From Echinochloa phyllopogon (Eukaryota > Streptophyta > Magnoliopsida > Poales > Poaceae), in contig BTCW01000004.1 in assembly GCA_033239725.1 (NCBI GenBank), positions 2,681,001-2,745,000 on the forward strand: a stretch of DNA of 64,000 nucleotides, given 5' to 3'. Under the pieces are notes generated by a model. That model saw only the letters and a program-made list of their open reading frames with translations. It was not told the DNA's origin and did not search any database. The number at the start of each line of letters is the position of its first letter. Positions within the stretch are counted from its first letter, which is position 1. The translations under genes and the position numbers were made by a program. Shown here one piece after another: positions 57,811-64,000 of the stretch.

Positions 57811-59702
57811 AGTAAGCCAAGTGTCTGGCTCTCTTTCCGGGAAATTTTCTCGGTCAACGAGTCTTTCCTTTCTTATAGTATGATTTTAGACCGGTCTCAT
57901 ATTTCATCACACGGTTACCTAGAATAAAAACTAGCTAACTGTGCCAGATGAGTTTCATGCCTCTCCAAAATGTTCTCTAAATATAGAGTTTTTTCTCCTT
58001 TCTATAATATAGAAAAACATTTTTTTCGGATGAAAACCAACATACTCTCTAAACTAGACTCTCTATTAAGGTGGACCCCACCTGTGATGCCTTATCCTCT
58101 TCTTTTTCTCCCCACCGCGAACCAGCTCCAACTCCTCGTTTTCCTCTTCGTCTCTCATCCTTCTCTTCTTCCTGGTCAGAGGGGACGGCAGGCGGCGAGC
58201 CAGACGCCGGCGGCGCGTGGGGCTCGGCCGGCCGCGGGCGGGGCGAACCAGCTAGCCCGCCCGGCGGTCCTCTCCACCAGCGTCGTCGCGGAGCGGGCTC
58301 GGGATGTTGCCGGGGATCCACTTCGTCCCGCCGGACACGGCGGCGGCGCGGCAGAGGCGACGCCGTCCGGGAATTTGGCGCGAGGAGAGGGCGGGTGAGA
58401 TCGAGGCCCGCGTGATTTGGAGGTTTGGCGAGGCTTCCGCGATCGCCACAGCTCGCGAGCGGAATAGGTGGGATGGCGAAGCAGATAAAGGAGGTTGCGA
58501 CATAGCGATGCTGTTGGAAAGACCTTTTGGATGTTTTTTTTTAATTTTTAAAGATAGAAAATAATATAGAGAGATTCTTGAAGTTGCTTTTACATGTTAA
58601 CGCAGGAGTAATATATGGCATGCATTCAGTCACATCACACATGCGCCATGCGGCCGGACAAGCTGCCATGCAAATGAAATAAATAATTCCGTTTTCCACT
58701 TTGCTCCCGTCCACACGTATCAAGTATACTACACGCGCTTTTGTGGCGTGATTCTATATGGCAATTCTATATTGTCATACTCCCGGCCACGTTCAGGTTA
58801 CCTACGTGATGATGTTTCACTGTCTCTCAGACAAGTGTGGTCTCTCTATATGGCTTTTAATTTTATTGCGATCTCCTTTGCGACTACAGAGCCTCCCAGG
58901 ATCAGCCATCTTTGGAAAGGAATACCGAGGGCTGTCAAAAGTCAAAACATACTTGTTGGCATCAGTCGAGGATGAACTCATTCGTGATTACGAAGCGCAT
59001 GCGAATTGTGTCCAGGGCTCCAAGCGTGACACGTTACTACATTAATTAGCTGGTAGCAGTCCCTGATGGTCGTCGCTTTAATTGTTTGATTGATCTGGAC
59101 AGACAGACATGGCCCTTTTGGCAAGCTAAGCACTTACGTGGAAGAGCCGAAGAGGGATCGCGCTGATGAGAAAAGTGACGTGGTACCTTCGATCAGTCCC
59201 ATGAATCAAAAAGACGAAGAGGGTACTAAACTACTGCAGTACCTAGCACGTGCATGTTTTAGTGCTTTCTTTAATTTGCCTTGCTGGACAAGGCGCATTC
59301 TCTTGACCTGATGACCTGATAACCACGCATGCAGGCGACAAAAGTACAACCGTATAGACAGCTTGCTGTCTTTTTACGCAAACAGACATCTTAAACAGAC
59401 AGTTTGTATAATAGGTTGTCTGTTTGGCTGTCTACGGAGTGTTTAATTAATTCTTTGACACATATATAAATCATGATGATCTAGTACATACTTGATCTTT
59501 GTAGTCATTTTGTTGCATACATGAGACAATTGTTCCAGTTGAAAAAAATGGACCGGCCACACGCGGACCCCACCTGTCAGGGGTTAACAACCCCACCCCA
59601 CCCTTTCTCCCGATCGCCCACCTCTCTATCGCTCCCCTGCTCCTCTCCCTCTCGTGTTCATCGCCGTTGACCCGCCGTCCCCATCGAGATCGGAGCTCGC
59701 CG

Positions 59703-59880
59703 CGGGTAGAATTTGGGAACTAAACAGGATCCCCTCTTCAGAAAACAGGAGGACCCAGTATACAAAAACCTATTGTCTTCGGGGCGAAGCCAGGCCTTGT
59801 TTAGTTCCCAAATTCTACCCCCAAATTCCACTATCATTACAAAACATTTGGGTTCCTGTTTTCTGAAGGGGGGATCCGTT
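59703..59880. mobile_element. Rearranged fragments of the GGCCTTGTTTAGTTCCC MITE family
   Basis: GGTAGAATTTGGGAACTAAA at the left faces its inverse TTTAGTTCCCAAATTCTACC at 59800-59819. GGATCCCCTCTTCAGAAAAC faces TTTTCTGAAGGGGGGATCC at 59861-59879. The two interlocked inverted repeats suggest one MITE end inverted or inserted into another. Confidence 0.6.
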
Positions 59881-60026
59881 GATTCTCAGTATCAGTGTTA
59901 GGTCATGCACAAAGCAAAGATATTATTGTAGCTAGATTATAGTGTAAGTTCATGCAATTGCTACGGTAATATAACATACAGAGTATACAAAAAAGTTTTT
60001 ATCAACATTATTAGTCAGGTATAAAA

Positions 60027-60127
60027 ACATTTAGATATACCTAAATCATACCCGGGTATATGTCCAATGCTCTCAACATTAATAACATTTGGATATACCT
60101 AAATCATACCCGGGTATATGTCCAATG
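60027..60127. repeat. Tandem repeat, 58-bp unit
   Basis: ACATTTAGATATACCTAAAT through GTCCAATG occurs twice with a 58-base period; CTCTCAACATTA nearby is part of the same unit and reappears at about 60199. Confidence 0.85.
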
Positions 60128-60804
60128 ATGAAACCTAAACAACTGAATAACATAGAACAATCCATCCTAAATATATGTAATACTGATCCAGCTACAATGC
60201 TCTCAACATTATTAGTCGCCAGTTTAGCTAATTTTCTGAATAATTAATAATGATGCATGAATGATTTGTTACCGGTTCGATTGAAACCAAAATTACAATT
60301 GGAATACAGTAGATCTAATCAAGGTAAAATTAGAAATGCATAGTATTATAACTTTTGGCAAAGAAGATACATAATTTTGGATCATTTGAGAAAAGAACAT
60401 TCCAGATGCCTAAGAGTGGCGTAAGCTAGGATACGTATATGAACTTGCAGGTAAATACAAAATATTGAAACAAAAAAAAAAGTTGAACAACAGGAGATTC
60501 AATAATGACATAGAAATAATCACTTTAGTACTCTTACCCCGATGAATTAGGTCATCAGTAAGGTGTTATAAAAATCCATAAATAACTTGTTTCCCTTACA
60601 CATAGTCCTTGTTGAATCAAATTAAGAAGAGAGAAAGCCGGAACCACTTATTTTATAAGCCTAAGGTTAATTAGTTCTCCACTCGGTATATATTTTGCTA
60701 TATGCACGGCGTCTGGTATTTCTTTGTGGCAAAAGAGATCTGTAGACCTTTACGTACTTGATCACCACCTCCCCTAATCCAATATATATCACGCACCGAA
60801 TATA

Positions 60805-61951
60805 TTATGCTGTCACCAGCACGTAGTCCCGCAGAAGCAAGCTATGGACGGTGTGAAAGAGAGCAACAAAGTCTCCGATAATTGTGGCAGCAGCGAGAGC
60901 CCAGACGAGAAGAGCTGCTGGCCACGGCATCACTCCGGCAACCCTCCACGCGAAGAGCATGGTGAGTAGATTTGACAGAGCCCAAATAATACGTCTGATC
61001 CGGTCCCTTCGGCCATCGCCTTCACCTGGCGGCGTGCGTTCATAGGCACGGAGGCTCGCGAAGAGCAGCAGCAGCGTCACGTAGCTGATGAGGACGAAGG
61101 CAATGGAGGCGGCGTCCCTGGCGGCTCGGTACACGGCGAGGACAGACGAGAGCTTAACTTGTTGACGTAAATCTCGGTCGACACACGAGAGTACTTGAAA
61201 CGAACTGAAGAGCAGCGATTTCGCACGAACCGGTCTGACCGGTTTCTAGGGTTTCACTGGAATCAACCATTCGTGAGGGTAACTACCAAGCTTACGTGTT
61301 GGAGGACGGCAAGGTTTACGAGCAAACCGGCAAAGAGATAATCAACGCACTTACGTGGCGAAGAACGAGTAGTTTACGTGCAAACTAGCAAAGACCGTCG
61401 AAGCTCTCACCCGGGAGGGACCCCGTCAGGATGTGAACGTCGCCGGCGTGCCCTAGGTCGACCAGCGAGCCTTAGGACGTCATCTCTGGTCATGGAGATC
61501 AGCGGACGAACAGTATAGAGGTTGGAAGAGATTAGGGTTTGAGGTAAAAGGTAAAGGTAATGTTTGATTCGATTGGATCTATCTCAAATTCTCAATCGGC
61601 CTTCTAGCCTTTATATTTATAGGCCGGGGAAGTCTTACCCCTCATGAGTCGGTTACAATATGGGATTACATCAGAAAACCTAAACCTACTCGAATTACAG
61701 CTTAAAAACCGGTCTGACCGGATTCCAAACCGGTCTGACCTCTTTTCCCGAGTGCAGATCTTGCCGAAGTCATAACTCTCTCATCCGGAGTCCAAATTAG
61801 GCGTTCTACATATGCGTCTTGATCGTCTCGACGAGAGCTACGCAATGGTGAAGTCCAATCTGCATTTTAACCATATTATCCAAGCCGGTCTGACCAGTTT
61901 GTGCACACCGGTCAGACCGGTCTGCCAATTTTGGGTGTCAATAGTAACCAT
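60805..61951 (-). pseudogene. Small three-helix membrane protein, split after codon 2 by a solo LTR
   Basis: From 61158 to 60805 the minus frame is open and reads KLSSVLAVYRAARDAASIAF, then two further hydrophobic stretches (LLTMLFAWRVAGVM; PWPAALLVWALAAATIIGDF) and ends RDYVLVTA. It has no ATG of its own. Across the 786-bp insertion at 61159-61944 there is ATGGTTA (61951-61945). Its last four bases are repeated as GTTA at 61158-61155, so without the insertion and one GTTA the gene reads ATG GTT AAG CTC and encodes 118 residues. Three predicted membrane helices; no catalytic motif. Grass-specific family of unknown function as far as I know. A fragment of a paralogue is at 57652-57810. Confidence 0.78.
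61159..61944 (-). mobile_element. Solo LTR, 786 bp
   Basis: The plus-strand left end TTGTTGACGTAAATC and inverted right end CTATTGACACCC have the TGTTGAC...GTCAACA form of LTR ends, with one worn base. The 4-bp duplication TAAC flanks both sides (61155-61158, 61945-61948). On the minus strand a TATA box (CTATAAATA near 61622-61614) lies about 325 bases from the upstream end, as in an LTR promoter. ACCGGTCTGACCGG palindromes recur inside (61229, 61711, 61731, 61882, 61905). There is no internal domain, hence a solo LTR. Confidence 0.75.
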
Positions 61952-62070
61952 GAAGAACCCCGTACGAGCGGAGCAGCGTGTGCGTTGTCTCTCTGGTCCA
62001 TAGAAGCAGTTTAATTGCTTGGGAGTTCGGGAAAGTATGATCATCAAATTGGTACTGGAGCTTGGAGTAA

Positions 62071-62356
62071 GGCCTTGTTTAGTTCCCAAATTTGCACCCC
62101 AAATTCACTATGTAAAAAGAAGATTCTCATCACATCAAAATGTCATAACATGCATGGAGTACTAAATATAGATGACATCAAAAACTAAGTGCACAGTTTT
62201 GTTGTACTCTGCGAGACGAACATTTTGAGCCTAATTATTAATCAGTTTTTGGATAATTTTTCACACATACAAACAAAATGCTACAGTGGCACAATGATTA
62301 TGACATGACCTCAAACTCCCAAATTTGCACTCCCAATTTTGCATCTAAACAAGGCC
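62071..62356. mobile_element. Tourist-like MITE, GGCCTTGTTTAGTTCCC family
   Basis: The left end GGCCTTGTTTAGTTCCCAAA and inverted right end GGCCTTGTTTAGATGCAAAA are flanked by TAA on both sides (62068-62070, 62357-62359). Length 286 bp. Confidence 0.88.
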
Positions 62357-62393
62357 TAAAAGGTCCGAGGGATACCTTGAGCACCAAGGAAGC

Positions 62394-62481
62394 TCATCAG
62401 TGTCAGCTGTCACATCGAAGGGTCGCAGTCAGGACTGAAGACACTGGCTGTGTTCATCAGTGTCAGCTGTCACATCGAACT
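62394..62481. repeat. Direct repeat of 25 bases
   Basis: CATCAGTGTCAGCTGTCACA TCGAA-type segment occurs at about 62395 and 62457. The second copy sits inside the left end of the next MITE. Confidence 0.85.
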
Positions 62482-62728
62482 CAAAATTTCACTATTCACC
62501 AATTACATCAAATCTCTCTCCTTGTGCATGAAGTATTAAATTTAGGTAAATAAAAAAACTAATTACATAGTTTTAATGTACACGATGAGACGAATCTTTT
62601 GAACCTAATTAGGTCATGGTAGGACAATGTTTACCACAAACAAACGAAAAATGCTACAATGCGCTACAGTGTCCGATGTGACATTTTCATCAAACTTTCC
62701 ATTCCTCTTTTTGAAACTAAACACACCC
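62448..62728. mobile_element. Related MITE with a replaced left end
   Basis: The right part (from TTCACTATTCACC to GAAACTAAACACACCC) is a good match to the copies at 14252 and 26628. The left terminus keeps only GGCTGTGTT before switching to the 25-base repeat shared with 62395, so it has been altered by a local duplication. Confidence 0.6.
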
Positions 62729-64000
62729 ACTCTCGACCACCACAGATGTCCCTCTGATTTTTATGTTAAAAGATTGTGGCACGACTTAAACCCAGACTAG
62801 CTCAGCAAACTACTTTTTCGGCACACTCAGCTGACCAATTGCACCGTGATAGTGTTGACTATTTTAGAAACTTTAATTCATGTAGTATTCAACTATGTAT
62901 GGTTTTGATTAATTTGATGTCTTGTTTGATTGGATGACACCCAAAGGCTGTATAGTCCTAATATACTGAATATCTTTGTACAGGAGCTAGAGATTCTATT
63001 CTTCTTTTTTATCTAGAAAAACAAAGACAATTGGTGGCATTTTTCTTAGAGATTATTTCGGCATTAAACCAAAGTCTTTACAATAACATACCAATAATCT
63101 CTTAATATAAAATGGGAATATATGCACCCTTCCAATAATCTCTTAATATAAAATGGGAATATATGTACCATACCAATAATCTCAATATTTCTTAATTTTT
63201 TATTTCTCTAGTTTTCCATATCTTAACATATTGTTCATATATTCTTTAGTCAAAACCTTAGTAGAGCTTGAGCTATGTATTATGTAGAAATAGATATGCT
63301 CAATGCTTCCTACATACATGTGACACACATCATGCATGTCTACTTTGAGTTTGTTTTTTTTCTATACTAAAAATGACAGAAGTGCACAATTTAAAACATC
63401 TATGGTAGTATTTTGGGGTTACTTTTATAATGCCAGATAGATAATATAGATGCATATGATTTAGAGTTTTACTTTACGTTATTTGATAATGGCAAGCGGT
63501 AATTCAGATGCGAATTAGGGGGTTCCTTGAGATTTATTTTCAAATGGCATATTATGTTTTTAATTATGGAATCTACGGATAATTTAGATGTAAATTTAGT
63601 GGTACCTAATATTAGTATTTTTTATAATGGCAGACACATAGGTAGATAATTTAGATGAAGATGGATTGCTTTGATACAGAGCTGAGAAATTTGTATCTAG
63701 ATATAGTGGTTCTTAAAAGTATATATTTTTATATCTTTATACTGACAGAGGTGAGTGATGTTTTAGAAAACAAAATAAATTCAATGGATATTATATTTTT
63801 ATGTTTATTATAGTGATATTAAATCGGTGATTGGATGTTTACGATACTTTCTGAGAATTCTATGGTTAGAAGGAATCTTCAGTATTAAAAGTAAGATATA
63901 TTAATACTATAACTATCAGCAAGGCTAAAATGCAAATGCACCGACTCTCACTATTGCAACCAGAAGAGTGGACTAATTAGAACTGGATGGATTTAGTTGC
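62729..64000. other. AT-rich intergenic tail, no gene seen
   Basis: Contains a short tandem repeat at 63091-63180 and many TTAGATG/TAATTTAGATG-like repeats from 63440 to 63660, which suggest slow local duplication. No open frame with family motifs. Confidence 0.5.
63091..63180. repeat. Tandem repeat, 41-bp unit
   Basis: CCAATAATCTCTTAATATAA plus AATGGGAATATATG occurs twice (63091 and 63132), with a third partial start at about 63173. Confidence 0.85.

Larger units (their letters stand above)
57811..60804. other. Intergenic, with a GC-rich block and MITE fragments
   Basis: 58073-58500 is an isolated GC-rich block flanked by AT-rich arms that look loosely inverted (AATATAGAG.. / ..TATAGAGAG), with an open frame but no recognisable domain. 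59703-59880 holds rearranged MITE ends and 60027-60127 a tandem repeat. Otherwise AT-rich sequence in which I see no gene. Confidence 0.5.

Overview
This window is nuclear DNA from a grass, most likely a panicoid (millet/sorghum/maize side). The evidence is GC-rich first exons beside AT-rich introns, monocot-type gene families, Tourist- and Stowaway-like MITEs, a CACTA element with TTTGCCGAGTG subterminal repeats, and a Ty3/gypsy element with a ~2.9 kb LTR. The species cannot be named from the sequence. About half of the window is transposon or transposon-derived; the rest holds a small set of ordinary nuclear genes.

Layout. 1-8326: 5' part of a minus-strand Ty3/gypsy retrotransposon that runs off the left edge. 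It has a complete 5' LTR, a tRNA-Met primer site, an ORF0, gag, and a pol broken by one frameshift and two stops. 9447-10939: a degraded hAT-like element with a Pack-MULE nested inside it (9659-10661, exact 9-bp duplication). The Pack-MULE carries a decayed first exon of a plant CDK-like kinase. 11478-16242: two tandem BAHD acyltransferase genes on the minus strand, one lacking its 5' third at a MITE border and one nearly complete but frameshifted. 16427-26515: a full-length 10,089-bp CACTA element with ATG target duplication, carrying TNP2-type and Ptta/TNP1-type transposase genes, both with nonsense codons. 27673-29967 (-): a double-AP2 transcription factor, six exons. 33350-36377 (+): WHIRLY1, six exons. 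36378-45502: a 9 kb gap with one unidentified exon-like frame. 45503-50093 (+): a group IIb WRKY factor, four exons. 50599-53512 (-): a chloroplast DUF1995 protein, nine exons. 53925-56070 (-): a chloroplast A-type (IscA/SufA) Fe-S carrier, three exons. 57652-57810 and 60805-61951 (-): a fragment and a nearly whole copy of a small three-helix membrane protein. In the second copy a 786-bp solo LTR sits right behind the start codon.

The gene models for the AP2, WHY1, WRKY, DUF1995 and CPISCA genes were assembled by hand from GT/AG borders. In each the summed exon length is a multiple of three, giving 463, 266, 573, 337 and 181 residues. No operon logic applies. Functionally there is a loose plastid theme: WHIRLY1 (plastid nucleoid), DUF1995 (photosystem assembly family), CPISCA (plastid Fe-S delivery), and an AP2 factor related to WRI1-type regulators of plastid fatty-acid supply. 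This looks like shared neighbourhood rather than a demonstrated system. The most informative structural events are the solo LTR at codon 2 of the membrane protein gene, the Pack-MULE, and the intact architecture of the CACTA element with its internal fold-backs.
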